Made by a program: the position numbers and the translations under genes
Notes under the pieces: generated by a model
Database searches by the model: none
What the model was told of the DNA's origin: nothing
The model's input: only the letters and a program-made list of their open reading frames with translations
Assembly (NCBI RefSeq): GCF_011682065.1
Contig: NZ_VUYU01000028.1
Location: 1-64,000 of the forward strand
Source: Massilia rubra
Lineage (GTDB): Bacteria; Pseudomonadota; Gammaproteobacteria; Burkholderiales; Burkholderiaceae_D
Reading direction: 5' to 3'
DNA: 64,000 nt
In this document: positions 52,558 to 63,829 of the stretch, one piece after another
Layout: each line of letters opens with the position of its first letter
How positions within the stretch are numbered: position 1 is the stretch's first letter

Positions 52558-55154
52558 CATGCCTCCTTGACGGTCGATTCGAGGAAGTCCTGGGCGAAGC
52601 GCTGCAGCACGCCGCCGGCTTCGTAGATCGCCACTTCCTCGGCCGTGTCGAGCCGGCAGATGACCGGCACTTCCACCACGTCGCCGGAAACGTGCCTGAT
52701 CACCAAGGTGAGCGTGGCGCGCGGGGTGCGCTCGCCCAGCACGTCGAAGGTTTCGCTGCCGTCGATCGCCAGGGTGATGCGGTTCTCGCCAGGCTGGAAC
52801 TCCAGCGGCAGCACGCCCATGCCCACCAGGTTGGTGCGGTGGATGCGCTCGAAGCCTTCGGCCACGATGGCTTCCACGCCGGCCAGGCGCACGCCCTTGG
52901 CGGCCCAGTCGCGCGACGAGCCCTGGCCGTAGTCGGCGCCGGCGATGATGATCAAGGGCTGCTTGCGCTCCATGTAGGTCTGGATCGCTTCCCACATGCG
53001 CGTGACCGTGCCATCCGGTTCGATGCGGGCCAGCGAGCCTGCCTTGACCTTGCCGTCGACCTTGACCATCTCGTTTTTCAGGGTCGGATTGGCGAAGGTG
53101 GCGCGCTGTGCGGTCAGGTGGTCGCCCCGGTGGGTGGCGTAGGAGTTGAAGTCTTCCTCCGGCAGGCCCATTTTCGCCAGGTATTCGCCGGCTGCCGAAT
53201 CGAGCATGATTGCGTTCGACGGCGACAGGTGGTCGGTGGTGATGTTGTCGCCCAGGACCGCGAGCGGACGCATGCCCGCCAGGGTGCGGGCGCCGGCCAG
53301 CGCGCCTTCCCAGTACGGCGGACGGCGGATGTAGGTGGTATTCGGACGCCAGTCGTACAACGGGCTGACCTTGACGCCGTCGTCTTCCTGTTTGGCGAAC
53401 ATCGGGATGTAGACCTTGTGGAAGTGCGCCGGCTTGACGCTGGACGCCACCAGTGCGTCGATCTCCTCGTCGCTCGGCCAGATATCCTTGAGCATGACCG
53501 GCTTGCCGTCGGCGCCGGTGCCCAGCACGTCCTTTTCGATGTCGAAGCGGATCGTGCCGGCGATCGCGTAGGCCACCACCAGCGGCGGCGACGCCAGGAA
53601 GGCCTGTTTCGCATACGGGTGGATGCGGCCATCGAAGTTGCGGTTGCCCGACAGGACGGCGGTTGCGTACAGGTCGCGTTCGACCACTTCTTTTTGAATC
53701 AGCGGATCGAGCGCTCCGGACATGCCGTTGCAAGTCGTGCAGGCGTAAGCGACGACACCGAAGCCGAGCTTTTCGAGTTCCGGCATCAGGCCGGCGTCTT
53801 CCAGGTACAAGGTGACGGCTTTCGAACCCGGCGCCAGCGAGCTTTTGACCCAAGGTTTACGGGTCAAACCGAGCTTGTTGGCGTTACGCGCGATCAGGCC
53901 GGCGGCGATCATGTTGCGCGGGTTATTGGTGTTGGTGCAGCTGGTAATGGCGGCGATGATGACGGCGCCGTCGGGCATCAGGCCCGGTTCGTTTTCGACC
54001 ACGCCGCTGATGCCGCGCGCGGCCAGTTCCGAGGTCGGCACGCGGTTGTGCGGGTTGGACGGACCCGCGATGGTGCGCACCACCGACGACAGGTCGAAGC
54101 GCAGCACGCGCTCGTACTCGACGTTGTTAAGCGTAGCGCCCCACAAGCCGGTGTGTTTCGCATACAGCTCGACCAGTTTCACCAGTTCGTCATCGCGGCC
54201 GGTGAGCTTGAGGTAGGTGATGGTCTGCTCGTCGATGTAGAACATCGCGGCGGTCGACCCGTATTCCGGCGCCATGTTCGAAATCGTGGCGCGGTCGCCC
54301 AGGGTCAGGTGGGCGGCGCCTTCGCCGTAGAACTCGAGATAGGACGAGACGACCTTTTGCTGGCGCAGAAATTCGGTCAGCGCCAGCACCGTGTCGGTGG
54401 CGGTGATGCCCGGCTGCGGTTTGCCGCTCAGTTCGACGCCGATGATGTCCGGCAGGCGCATCCACGAGGCGCGGCCCAGCATCACGCTTTCGGCTTCCAG
54501 GCCGCCGACGCCGATGGCGATCACACCGAGCGCGTCGACCATCGGGGTATGCGAGTCGGTGCCGACCAGGGTGTCCGGAAAAGCCACGCCGCCCTGCACC
54601 TGGATCACCGGCGACATGCGCTCCAGATTGATCTGGTGCAGGATGCCGTTACCCGGCGGGATCACGTCGACGTTCTTGAAGGCCTTCTTGGTCCAGTTGA
54701 TGAAGTCGAAACGGTCTTCGTTGCGACGATCCTCAATGGCGCGGTTCTTGTCGAAGGCGTCGGGATCGAAACCACCGCATTCGACCGCCAGCGAATGATC
54801 GACCACGAGCTGGGTCGGCACCACCGGGTTGACCAGCGCCGGGTCGCCGCCCTGCAGGGCAATGGCGTCGCGCAGGCCGGCCAGGTCGACCAGCGCGGTC
54901 TGGCCCAGAATATCGTGGCAGACCACGCGCGCCGGAAACCACGGAAAGTCCAGGTCGCGCTTGCGTTCGATCAGTTGACCGAGCGAGGCGTCCAGGGTCG
55001 CGGGGTCGCAGCGGCGCACCAGGTTCTCGGCCAGCACGCGCGAGGTGTACGGCAGCTTGTCATAGGCGCCAGGCGCGATGGCGTCGACCGCGGCGCGCGC
55101 GTCGAAGTAATCGAGCTTGGTGCCCGGCAGGTTTTTGCGGTGGTTCGTGTTCAT
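52557..55154 (-). CDS. acnD: 2-methylcitrate dehydratase, Fe-S type (AcnD)
   Basis: 865 residues from MNTNHRKNLPGTKLDYFDAR (ATG at 55154, AAGGATC upstream). Aconitase-superfamily enzyme that dehydrates 2-methylcitrate in propionate catabolism, used in place of PrpD. Fe-S ligands and signatures: DSHTPMVDALGVIAIGVGG, ITSCTNTNNPRNMIAAGLIA, YACTTCNGMSGALDPLI, SGNRNFDGRIHPYAKQ, GADYGQGSSRDWAAKGVRLA. The presence of prpF beside it marks AcnD rather than a housekeeping aconitase. Confidence 0.95.
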   Translation of the reverse strand: MNTNHRKNLPGTKLDYFDARAAVDAIAPGAYDKLPYTSRVLAENLVRRCDPATLDASLGQLIERKRDLDFPWFPARVVCHDILGQTALVDLAGLRDAIALQGGDPALVNPVVPTQLVVDHSLAVECGGFDPDAFDKNRAIEDRRNEDRFDFINWTKKAFKNVDVIPPGNGILHQINLERMSPVIQVQGGVAFPDTLVGTDSHTPMVDALGVIAIGVGGLEAESVMLGRASWMRLPDIIGVELSGKPQPGITATDTVLALTEFLRQQKVVSSYLEFYGEGAAHLTLGDRATISNMAPEYGSTAAMFYIDEQTITYLKLTGRDDELVKLVELYAKHTGLWGATLNNVEYERVLRFDLSSVVRTIAGPSNPHNRVPTSELAARGISGVVENEPGLMPDGAVIIAAITSCTNTNNPRNMIAAGLIARNANKLGLTRKPWVKSSLAPGSKAVTLYLEDAGLMPELEKLGFGVVAYACTTCNGMSGALDPLIQKEVVERDLYATAVLSGNRNFDGRIHPYAKQAFLASPPLVVAYAIAGTIRFDIEKDVLGTGADGKPVMLKDIWPSDEEIDALVASSVKPAHFHKVYIPMFAKQEDDGVKVSPLYDWRPNTTYIRRPPYWEGALAGARTLAGMRPLAVLGDNITTDHLSPSNAIMLDSAAGEYLAKMGLPEEDFNSYATHRGDHLTAQRATFANPTLKNEMVKVDGKVKAGSLARIEPDGTVTRMWEAIQTYMERKQPLIIIAGADYGQGSSRDWAAKGVRLAGVEAIVAEGFERIHRTNLVGMGVLPLEFQPGENRITLAIDGSETFDVLGERTPRATLTLVIRHVSGDVVEVPVICRLDTAEEVAIYEAGGVLQRFAQDFLESTVKEA

Positions 55155-55171
55155 GTCAGATCCTTGCTTGT

Positions 55172-56338
55172 TTACTTGCGCTCGGCCAGCGGCACGAAGG
55201 TCAGGTCGTCCGGGCCAACGTAGTTGGCGCTCGGGCGGATGATCTTGTTGTCGATGCGCTGCTCGATCACGTGGGCGGCCCAGCCGGAGGTGCGCGAGAT
55301 CACGAACAAGGGCGTGAACATCGCCGTCGGCACGCCCATCATGTGGTACGACACTGCCGAGAACCAGTCCAGGTTCGGGAACATCTTCTTGACTTCCCAC
55401 ATGACCGTTTCCAGGCGCTCGGCGATATCGAACATCTTGGTCGAACCGGCGCCTTCGGACAGCGAACGCGCCACTTCCTTGATGACTTTATTGCGCGGGT
55501 CGGACACGGTGTAGACCGGGTGGCCGAAGCCGATCACGACTTCCTTGTTGGCGACGCGGTTGCGGATGTCGGCTTCGGCTTCGTCCGGGTTTTCGTAGCG
55601 CTTCTGGATGTCGAGCGCGACTTCGTTGGCGCCGCCGTGTTTCGGTCCGCGCAGCGCGCCGATGGCGCCGGTGATAGCCGAATGGATGTCCGAACCGGTG
55701 CCGGCGATCACGCGCGCGGTGAAGGTCGAGGCATTGAATTCGTGTTCCGCGTACAGGATCAGCGAGGTGTGCATGGCCTTGACCCAGGCTTCCGGCGGCT
55801 TGAAGCCGTGCAGCAGGTGCAGGAAGTGGCCGCCGATGGAGTCGTCGTCGGTTTCGGTGTCGATGCGGCGGCCGTTGTGGCTGAAGTGGTACCAGTACAG
55901 CAGCATCGAGCCGAAAGACGCCATCAGGCGGTCGGCGATCGAGCGCGCGCCCGGCACGTTGTGATCGTCTTTTTCCGGCAGCACGCAGCCGAGGGTCGAT
56001 ACGCCGGTGCGCATCACGTCCATCGGGTGGCTCGACGCCGGCAGCGCTTCGAGCGCGTTCTTGACCGCCTGCGGCAGGCCGCGCATCGATTTCAGGTGCG
56101 CCTTGTAGCCACGCAGTTCGCCGTCGTTGGGCAGTTTGCCGTGTACCAGCAGGTAGGCGATTTCTTCGAACTCGCAGCTGTCGGCGACGTCGAGGATGTC
56201 GTAGCCGCGGTAGTGCAGGTCGTTGCCGGTTTTGCCGACCGAGCACAGTGCGGTGTTACCGGCGGTGACGCCGGACAGGGCGACCGATTTTTTCGGCTTG
56301 AACGGGACGGCTTCGGCCGGGGTGGTGATGTCAGTCAT
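55172..56338 (-). CDS. prpC: 2-methylcitrate synthase
   Basis: 388 residues. Condenses propionyl-CoA with oxaloacetate. Citrate-synthase fold with the short PrpC layout ([31 protein letters not shown]). Catalytic segments: [73 protein letters not shown]. It starts 33 bases after prpB and lies 17 bases before acnD in the same direction. Distinct from the TCA-cycle citrate synthase by length and operon. Confidence 0.96.
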   Translation of the reverse strand: MTDITTPAEAVPFKPKKSVALSGVTAGNTALCSVGKTGNDLHYRGYDILDVADSCEFEEIAYLLVHGKLPNDGELRGYKAHLKSMRGLPQAVKNALEALPASSHPMDVMRTGVSTLGCVLPEKDDHNVPGARSIADRLMASFGSMLLYWYHFSHNGRRIDTETDDDSIGGHFLHLLHGFKPPEAWVKAMHTSLILYAEHEFNASTFTARVIAGTGSDIHSAITGAIGALRGPKHGGANEVALDIQKRYENPDEAEADIRNRVANKEVVIGFGHPVYTVSDPRNKVIKEVARSLSEGAGSTKMFDIAERLETVMWEVKKMFPNLDWFSAVSYHMMGVPTAMFTPLFVISRTSGWAAHVIEQRIDNKIIRPSANYVGPDDLTFVPLAERK

Positions 56339-56371
56339 GTGAGGCTCCGCGATTCTTCTAAATTTGTGTGA

Positions 56372-57256
56372 TTACTTTTCTTTACCCTGGGCGAACAGCG
56401 AGTCGAGCTTTTGCTCGTACTCGTGGTAGCCGAGGTAGTCGTACAGCTCCATGCGGCTTTGCATGGTCGATACGACGTTTTTCTGCGTGCCTTCGGCGCG
56501 CAGCGTCTTGTAGAAATTGAGGGCCGCCGCGTTCATGGCGCGGTAGGCGCCGCAGCAGTACAGGGCGATATCGACCTTGTGCGCGCGCAGTTCGTCCAGC
56601 GTAAACAGCGGCGTGGCGCCGAATTCGGTCAGGTTGGCCAGGATCGGCACCTTGACCGCATCGCGCACCTGGCTGTACATCTCGAGCTTGGTGATCGCTT
56701 CCGGGAAGATCATGTCGGCGCCCGCTTCGACGTAGGCGCAGGCGCGGTCGATGGCGGCGTTCAGGCCTTCGACGGCGAGCGAATCGGTGCGCGCCATGAT
56801 GACGAAGCTTTCGTCATGACGGGCGTCGACGGCGGCCTTGATGCGGTCGACCATTTCTTCCTTGCTGACGATTTCCTTGCCCGGGCGGTGGCCGCAACGC
56901 TTGGCCGAGACCTGGTCTTCCATGTGCACCGCCGCCACGTCGGCGCGGATCATGTGGCGGATCGTGCGCGCGATGTTGAAGGCGCCGCCCCAGCCGGTGT
57001 CGATATCGACCATCAGCGGCAGGCCGCAGGTGTCGGTGATGCGCTGGGCGTCGGTGATCACGTCGTCCATGGTGCTGATGCCGAGGTCCGGCATGCCGAG
57101 CGAGTTGGCGGCCACGCCGCCCCCGGACAGGTACACGGCCTTGTAGCCGGTTTGCTCGGCCATGCGCGCAGTGTAGGCGGTGATGGTGCCGACGACCTGC
57201 AAGGGCGACTCTTCCTGGACTGCGCGGCGGAACATCGCGCCTCGTGATTCTCTCAT
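56372..57256 (-). CDS. prpB: 2-methylisocitrate lyase
   Basis: 294 residues from [20 protein letters not shown] (ATG at 57256, GAGGAG ribosome site). Splits 2-methylisocitrate to pyruvate and succinate. Signatures: [39 protein letters not shown], the catalytic-Cys loop [28 protein letters not shown]. First gene of the operon and only 37 bases from the predicted sigma-54 start site. The open frame extending to 57406 crosses the promoter and is not coding. Confidence 0.96.
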   Translation of the reverse strand: MRESRGAMFRRAVQEESPLQVVGTITAYTARMAEQTGYKAVYLSGGGVAANSLGMPDLGISTMDDVITDAQRITDTCGLPLMVDIDTGWGGAFNIARTIRHMIRADVAAVHMEDQVSAKRCGHRPGKEIVSKEEMVDRIKAAVDARHDESFVIMARTDSLAVEGLNAAIDRACAYVEAGADMIFPEAITKLEMYSQVRDAVKVPILANLTEFGATPLFTLDELRAHKVDIALYCCGAYRAMNAAALNFYKTLRAEGTQKNVVSTMQSRMELYDYLGYHEYEQKLDSLFAQGKEK

Positions 57257-57303
57257 TGCGTTTTCTCCTCGGGTGATGCGTTGGAATGCCATGCTGGGTG
57301 CAT

Positions 57304-57319
57304 TGCAAGCGGCGTGCCA
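57304..57319 (-). promoter_or_regulatory. Sigma-54 promoter of the prp operon
   Basis: Minus-strand sequence TGGCACGCCGCTTGCA, an exact match to the -24/-12 consensus TGGCAC-N5-TTGCA. The start site would be near 57293, leaving a leader of about 37 bases to the prpB ATG. The divergent prpR gene codes the matching sigma-54 activator. Confidence 0.9.
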
Positions 57320-57406
57320 CGCCCCACCATCCCAAGGCCGCGCCCTAAACATCTTTATATTCAATGCCTTGCGCGGATTTGAAACAAGCCCCGCCATTCC
57401 TGGCAT

Positions 57407-57462
57407 GTTTCATTACGTTTCACAGTGAAACACCTGAAACGCAACTGGAGTAAAATTGAAAC
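57407..57462. promoter_or_regulatory. Cluster of GTTTCA/TGAAAC motifs, candidate PrpR-binding sites
   Basis: Perfect palindrome GTTTCACAGTGAAAC (57417-57431) with further half-sites GTTTCAT (57407-57413), TGAAAC (57435-57440) and TTGAAAC (57456-57462), ending directly at the prpR ATG. They lie about 115-170 bases upstream of the predicted prpB start site, right for a sigma-54 enhancer, and would let PrpR also control its own gene. Confidence 0.65.
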
Positions 57463-59088
<1,626 letters not shown>

Positions 59089-59241
59089 AATCGTAGCGCA
59101 TTTGAGCAAACCGGATCAGGATTCATATATCAAAGCATAGAATTATTCGTTCCATTGCCCTTATCGCACGCCTATGATCCGCCCTTTTTCCGCCGCAGCG
59201 GCTGCCCACAAGGCTGCCACGCCCGGCTTTCGGAGGTTCTT

Positions 59242-60618
59242 ATGTCATCCGCACCGCAGCCTGCCCTGTTTTCCCTGATCGGCAACACCCCGCTGGTCGA
59301 AGTGACCCGCATCGACACCGGCCCGTGCCGCCTGTTCCTCAAACTCGAATCGCAAAATCCCGGCGGCTCCATCAAGGACCGCATCGGGCGCGCCATGATC
59401 GAAGCGGCGGAAGCCGACGGCAGCCTGCAACCGGGCGGCGTGGTGGTCGAGGCGACCGCCGGCAACACGGGCCTCGGCCTGGCCCTGGTGGCGCGCCTGA
59501 AAGGCTACCGCGTGGTGCTGGTCGTGCCCGACAAAATGGCGATCGAAAAAATCCTGCACCTCAAAGCGCTGGGCGCCGAAATCCACCTGACCCGCTCCGA
59601 CGTCGGCAAGGGCCATCCGGAGTACTACCAGGATGTGGCGGCGCGCCTGGCGCGCGAGATTCCCGGCTCCTGGTTCGCCGACCAGTTCAACAACCCGGCC
59701 AATCCGCTGGCGCACCAGAACACCACCGGCCCGGAACTGTGGGAGCAGACCGGCCATGATCTCGACGCCATCGTGGTCGGCGTCGGCTCGTCCGGCACGC
59801 TGAGCGGCCTGTCGCGCTATTTCGAGACGGTGCAGCCGGACCTGGAATTCGTGCTGGCCGATCCGCAAGGCTCGATCCTGGCCGACTACATCAACACCGG
59901 CGTGCTGCGCGACGACGCCGGCTCGTGGGCGGTGGAAGGCATCGGCGAAGACTTCATTCCCGCCATTGCCGACCTGTCGCGCGTGAAAAGCGCCTACACC
60001 ATCAGCGATGCCGACAGCTTCGGCAGCGCGCGCATGCTGCTGCGCGAAGAAGGCATCTTGGCCGGATCGTCCAGCGGCACCCTGCTGGCCGCCGCGCTAC
60101 GCTACTGCCGCGCGCAGACCACGCCGAAAAACGTGGTGACGTTTGTCTGCGACACCGGCACGCGCTACCTCACCAAGGTCTACAGCGACGGCTGGATGGT
60201 CGACCAGGGCCTGCTGCAGCGCCCCACCCTGGGCGACCTGCGCGACCTGATCGGCCGCCGCTTCGACGATGGCGACGTGGTGACCGTGGCGCCGTCCGAC
60301 ACGCTGCTCACGGCCTTCAACCGCATGCGCAGCGCCGACCTGGCGCAGCTGCCGGTGATCGAAAATGGCCGCCTGGCCGGCATTGTCGACGAATCGGACC
60401 TGCTGCTGCATGTGACGGGCGACGCCACGCGCTTTCGCGACCCGGTCGGCACGACCATGACGTCCGAACTGCAAACCCTGCGTCCGTCCGCCAGCATGGC
60501 CGAACTGCGCGATATACTCGACCGCGGCCTGACCGCCGTGATCAGCGAAGACAATCATTTTTATGGCCTGATTACCCGCTTCGACCTTCTCAACCACTTG
60601 CGCAGGACCTTATCGTGA
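59242..60618 (+). CDS. Cystathionine beta-synthase with CBS-domain pair
   Basis: 458 residues from the ATG at 59242 after CGGAGGTTCTT. PLP enzyme joining serine and homocysteine to cystathionine. Pyridoxal Lys45 lies in NPGGSIKDRIG; other motifs are EATAGNTGLGLALVARLKGY, VGVGSSGTLSGLSRYFE and the phosphate-site GSSSGTLLAAALRY. Residues ~345-458 form two CBS motifs (VAPSDTLLTAFNRMRSADLA, LAGIVDESDLLLHV), possibly an adenosyl-ligand regulatory unit. No haem domain. The stop overlaps the next GTG start, so the pair is translationally coupled. Confidence 0.93.
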   Translation: MSSAPQPALFSLIGNTPLVEVTRIDTGPCRLFLKLESQNPGGSIKDRIGRAMIEAAEADGSLQPGGVVVEATAGNTGLGLALVARLKGYRVVLVVPDKMAIEKILHLKALGAEIHLTRSDVGKGHPEYYQDVAARLAREIPGSWFADQFNNPANPLAHQNTTGPELWEQTGHDLDAIVVGVGSSGTLSGLSRYFETVQPDLEFVLADPQGSILADYINTGVLRDDAGSWAVEGIGEDFIPAIADLSRVKSAYTISDADSFGSARMLLREEGILAGSSSGTLLAAALRYCRAQTTPKNVVTFVCDTGTRYLTKVYSDGWMVDQGLLQRPTLGDLRDLIGRRFDDGDVVTVAPSDTLLTAFNRMRSADLAQLPVIENGRLAGIVDESDLLLHVTGDATRFRDPVGTTMTSELQTLRPSASMAELRDILDRGLTAVISEDNHFYGLITRFDLLNHLRRTLS

Positions 60619-61805
60619 ACAAACCCGTGACTGATTCGAATACCAAGAAACACCTCTCCACGCGCGTGATCCACGGCGGCCAGTCGCCCGATCCGTCCAC
60701 CGGCGCGGTCATGCCGCCGATTTACGCCACCTCCACCTACGTGCAGGAGAGCCCCGGCGTGCACAAGGGCCTCGATTACGGGCGCTCGCACAATCCCACC
60801 CGCTGGGCGCTGGAGCGCTGCGTGGCCGACCTGGAAGGCGGCGCCCAGGCGTTCGCCTTCGCCTCGGGGCTGGCCGCCATTTCGACCGTGCTGGAACTGG
60901 CCGACGCCGGCTCGCACATCATCGCCGGCGACGATATGTACGGCGGCACCTACCGCCTGTTCGAGCGCGTGCGCCGGCGCAGCGCGGGCCACGACTTCAC
61001 CTACGTCGACCTGACCGATCCGGCCAAGCTGCTGGCGGCGATCCGTCCCGAGACGCGCATGGTGTGGGTCGAAACGCCGACCAACCCGATGCTCAAGCTG
61101 GCCGACCTGAAAGCCATCGGCGACATCTGCCGCGAGCGCGGCATCATCTCGGTGTGCGACAACACCTTCGCCAGCCCGATCGTCCAGCGTCCGCTCGAAC
61201 TGGGGATCGACATCGTGGTCCACTCGACCACGAAGTACATGAACGGGCATTCGGACGTCATCGGCGGTATTGCGGTGATCGGCGCCGAGCCGCACCAGGC
61301 GGCGTGGGGCGAGCAGATCGGCTTCCTGCAAAATTCGGTGGGGGCGATCCAGGGGCCGTTCGACAGTTTCCTGGTCCTGCGCGGCATCAAGACGTTGGCG
61401 CTGCGCCTGGAACGGCACTGCGCCAGCGCCCTGGACCTGGCCGCGTGGCTGGAAAAAGAGCCAAAGGTCGGCCGCGTTTACTATCCGGGCCTGGCCTCGC
61501 ATCCCCAGCACGAACTGGCCAGGCGCCAGATGAATGGTTTTGGGGGCATCATCTCGATCCAGCTCGACACCGACCTTGCCGGCGCGCGCCGCTTCCTGGA
61601 ACGCTGCGAGGTATTCACCCTGGCCGAGAGCCTGGGCGGCGTCGAGAGCCTGATCGAGCATCCCGCCCTGATGACGCATGCGACCATTCCGCCGGCGCAG
61701 CGCGCGCTGCTCGGCATCAGCGATGGCCTGATTCGCCTGTCGGTCGGCGTGGAACACGTGGAAGACCTGCGCGAGGACCTGCGCGCCGCGCTCGCGGCCA
61801 TCTGA
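60615..61805 (+). CDS. Cystathionine gamma-lyase/synthase family PLP enzyme
   Basis: 396 residues from a GTG at 60615 overlapping the CBS stop (GTGA). Cys/Met-metabolism PLP family: STRVIHGGQSPDPSTGAVMP, Tyr/Arg region KGLDYGRSHNPTRWALERCV, PLP Lys207 in VHSTTKYMNGHSDVIGG, C-terminal LAESLGGVESLIEHPALMTH and LIRLSVGVEHVEDL. Beside a cystathionine beta-synthase it most likely works as the gamma-lyase of reverse transsulfuration, giving cysteine from homocysteine. Sequence alone does not separate lyase from synthase, so no symbol is given. Confidence 0.9.
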   Translation: MNKPVTDSNTKKHLSTRVIHGGQSPDPSTGAVMPPIYATSTYVQESPGVHKGLDYGRSHNPTRWALERCVADLEGGAQAFAFASGLAAISTVLELADAGSHIIAGDDMYGGTYRLFERVRRRSAGHDFTYVDLTDPAKLLAAIRPETRMVWVETPTNPMLKLADLKAIGDICRERGIISVCDNTFASPIVQRPLELGIDIVVHSTTKYMNGHSDVIGGIAVIGAEPHQAAWGEQIGFLQNSVGAIQGPFDSFLVLRGIKTLALRLERHCASALDLAAWLEKEPKVGRVYYPGLASHPQHELARRQMNGFGGIISIQLDTDLAGARRFLERCEVFTLAESLGGVESLIEHPALMTHATIPPAQRALLGISDGLIRLSVGVEHVEDLREDLRAALAAI

Positions 61806-61806
61806 A

Positions 61807-61837
61807 CGCCTGTTGACCGGCTCACGCCGGACAGGCG
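61807..61837. terminator. Hairpin between convergent genes
   Basis: CGCCTGT (61807-61813) pairs with ACAGGCG (61831-61837), CCGGC (61817-61821) with GCCGG (61826-61830), with a 3-base bulge TGA and loop TCAC. It directly follows the transsulfuration operon and faces the tail-sheath gene end. No T-run, so efficiency as a terminator is uncertain. Confidence 0.5.
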
Positions 61838-61849
61838 CCACCATACCGC

Positions 61850-63439
61850 TCAGTGGCTGCGCACCTGCCCCGCCGCCTGCTGCACGTGCACCAGCACGAA
61901 TTCGCCAGCCTTGAGCGGGGCGAAGCCGACGGTGATGTTGAGCACCCCGTGCTCGACATCGTCGCCGCTGGTGGTCTCCGGTCCGCAGCTGACAAAAAAC
62001 GCTTCGTGCGGCGCCTTGCCCTGGAAGGCGCCCTGGCGGAACAGGCCGACCATGAAGGCGTGGATGCACAGGCGAACCTGCGCCCACAGCTGGTCGTCGT
62101 TCGGCTCGCAGGCGACCCAGCGGGTGCCGCGCACCAGGCTTTCTTCGATATACAGGGCGGTGCGCCGCACCGGGATGCATTTACCCTGCGCGCCATCGGG
62201 GTCGTCGCTGTGCAGGGTGCGCGCGCCCCACACGATGCGCCCGGCCGCCGGCATGCTGCGCAGGCAGTTGATGCCGAGCGGGTTGAGGATGCCGTTGTCG
62301 CTGTCGGACACCGGCACGCTCAGTTCCGGCACCCCGATCAGGGTGGCGTCCATGCCGACGGGCGCCTTCCAGACGCCGCGCTGCTGGTCGGTGCGGGCCA
62401 TGATGCCGGCCACCGCGCCGCATGGGGCCAGCCGCGTGAGCTGGCCGCCGCGCTGGTCGACCGGCTGCAGCAGGCGCGGAAAGAACAGCGCCGCATTCCT
62501 GCTGCTGGTGCCGAGTGCGGCCACGCCTTCGAGGGCGTTGTCGACGCTGCGCCAGGCCGGCGGCGGATCGACCAGCAGCATGGCGCGCCGCAGTTCGCAG
62601 TAAGCGCCCGCTTCTGCCATCAGGGCGCTGTGCACGCCCGCGTCGAGCAGGTCGCCGCCGTGGTCCAGGTAAGGAGGAATGCACAGCAGGTTGAACAAAT
62701 CGGCCCGGTCCAGCGCGTACAGGCCGGCCTTGCGCGCCATCTTGCCGCTGCCGATGAAGTCCGCCAGCGTGAGCGGCAGTTCGTCGGCGGCGCGGTCGGC
62801 CTGTATCACGCCGGCGTTGCTGGCGGCGCCGCACTCCCAGGCGTCACCATGCTCCGGCGCGCGCGGATGGCTGGCGGGACGTTGGGCGGGCAGCTTGCCG
62901 CTCACGCTCACCAGGCGCGAGATGCTGCGCAAGACCAGGTCGACCCGGCGCGGATGGGACGCGCCGAGCGAGACGTTGCGAAACAGTTCGACCTGGCCGG
63001 TGCCGCTGTCGCGCACCGACAGGTTGAAACTGTCAGGGTCGCCCGAGAGCAGTTCATGGTCGACCCGCACCTGCAGCGCGTTGCCCCATGTGCCGGGGTC
63101 GCGCGCCTGCAGGGTCAATGCGCCGGCGCGCAGGATGGCGTGGCTGGGCGCCACGCCGTCGACCGGCGCCGGCGCGCGGTACAGGCGCACGATGACGGCC
63201 TGCATGCCGCCATTGAGGAAGAAATCGCGCACCGCGAAGCCGAGCGCACTGCCCTCCCACAAGCCGCCGAACAGGCGCTCGAACTGGGCGAAACTGGCGA
63301 TGCTGACTGGTTCATCCACCGGTCCGCGCAAGGCGCGACCGACGAACGCGGTGATTGCGGTGGCCACACCGGCTATCGGGTGCACGGCTGTGCGAAGCTG
63401 CTCGGTCACGGTGCTGGCGTAGCTTATTGCGGCATGCAT
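61850..63439 (-). CDS. Orphan contractile-tail sheath protein
   Basis: 529 residues after CAGGAGATCCC. Phage/eCIS tail-sheath family: N-terminal IAGVATAITAFVGRALRGPV, EPVSIASFAQFERLFGGLWE, ALGFAVRDFFLNGGMQAVIV, a middle domain (DLFNLLCIPPYLDHG), and the C-terminal sheath region GRIVWGARTLHS, YIEESLVRGTRWVACEPND and ITVGFAPLKAGEFVLVHVQQ. The usual PGVYVEE start motif is replaced by STVTEQL. No tube, baseplate, spike or ATPase gene lies beside it: clpA is upstream, the transsulfuration pair is convergent downstream. Most likely part of a contractile injection system coded elsewhere, or a remnant. Confidence 0.85.
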   Translation of the reverse strand: MHAAISYASTVTEQLRTAVHPIAGVATAITAFVGRALRGPVDEPVSIASFAQFERLFGGLWEGSALGFAVRDFFLNGGMQAVIVRLYRAPAPVDGVAPSHAILRAGALTLQARDPGTWGNALQVRVDHELLSGDPDSFNLSVRDSGTGQVELFRNVSLGASHPRRVDLVLRSISRLVSVSGKLPAQRPASHPRAPEHGDAWECGAASNAGVIQADRAADELPLTLADFIGSGKMARKAGLYALDRADLFNLLCIPPYLDHGGDLLDAGVHSALMAEAGAYCELRRAMLLVDPPPAWRSVDNALEGVAALGTSSRNAALFFPRLLQPVDQRGGQLTRLAPCGAVAGIMARTDQQRGVWKAPVGMDATLIGVPELSVPVSDSDNGILNPLGINCLRSMPAAGRIVWGARTLHSDDPDGAQGKCIPVRRTALYIEESLVRGTRWVACEPNDDQLWAQVRLCIHAFMVGLFRQGAFQGKAPHEAFFVSCGPETTSGDDVEHGVLNITVGFAPLKAGEFVLVHVQQAAGQVRSH

Positions 63440-63674
63440 GGGATCTCCTGTTTCATTCGTCTATTCACGGCCGCATGAAATTGCGGCGACATAGCTATTA
63501 GATGCGCTTTGAAAACGATATCTTTGACATTTGTCAATGGAACAGGCGGACTCGGCAATAGACTTGCGCAATCGGCTTGACATTCGTGGAAGAAAATCCG
63601 GACGATGTTCGCAGCCATTGGCTGGCATGCAATATGCAGAGTGCTTGTTTATCCCGCATTCCGGTGTCCGCATT

Positions 63675-63755
63675 CCGGTGTCAGGTCTGACAAACGGACA
63701 CGAGCCCTGCCGCAATAATGCCGAGGCCGTGTCCGAATGTCAGACCTGACACCGG
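63675..63755. repeat. REPIN-like paired palindrome, copy 2
   Basis: 28-bp arms 63675-63702 and 63728-63755 with a 25-base spacer, mismatching each other at two positions (AA against TT). The right arm is identical to that of copy 1 at 35340-35439. It occupies the 390-base gap between the clpA end and the tail-sheath start; small open frames there (63424-63949) have no support. A 14-base-offset duplication of CCGGTGTC flanks the left arm. Confidence 0.85.
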
Positions 63756-63776
63756 CGTTGTTGTCGCGCTGGACAT

Positions 63777-63812
63777 AAAAAAAGCCCGCATCGTCTGCGG
63801 GCTTTTTGCTTT
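63777..63812 (-). terminator. Rho-independent terminator of clpA
   Basis: On the minus strand AAAGCCCGCA-GACGA-TGCGGGCTTT followed by a run of T, beginning about 20 bases after the clpA stop. A-rich on the other side, so it may also work in reverse. Confidence 0.9.
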
Positions 63813-63829
63813 TTGCTTGCTGCCAGTGC

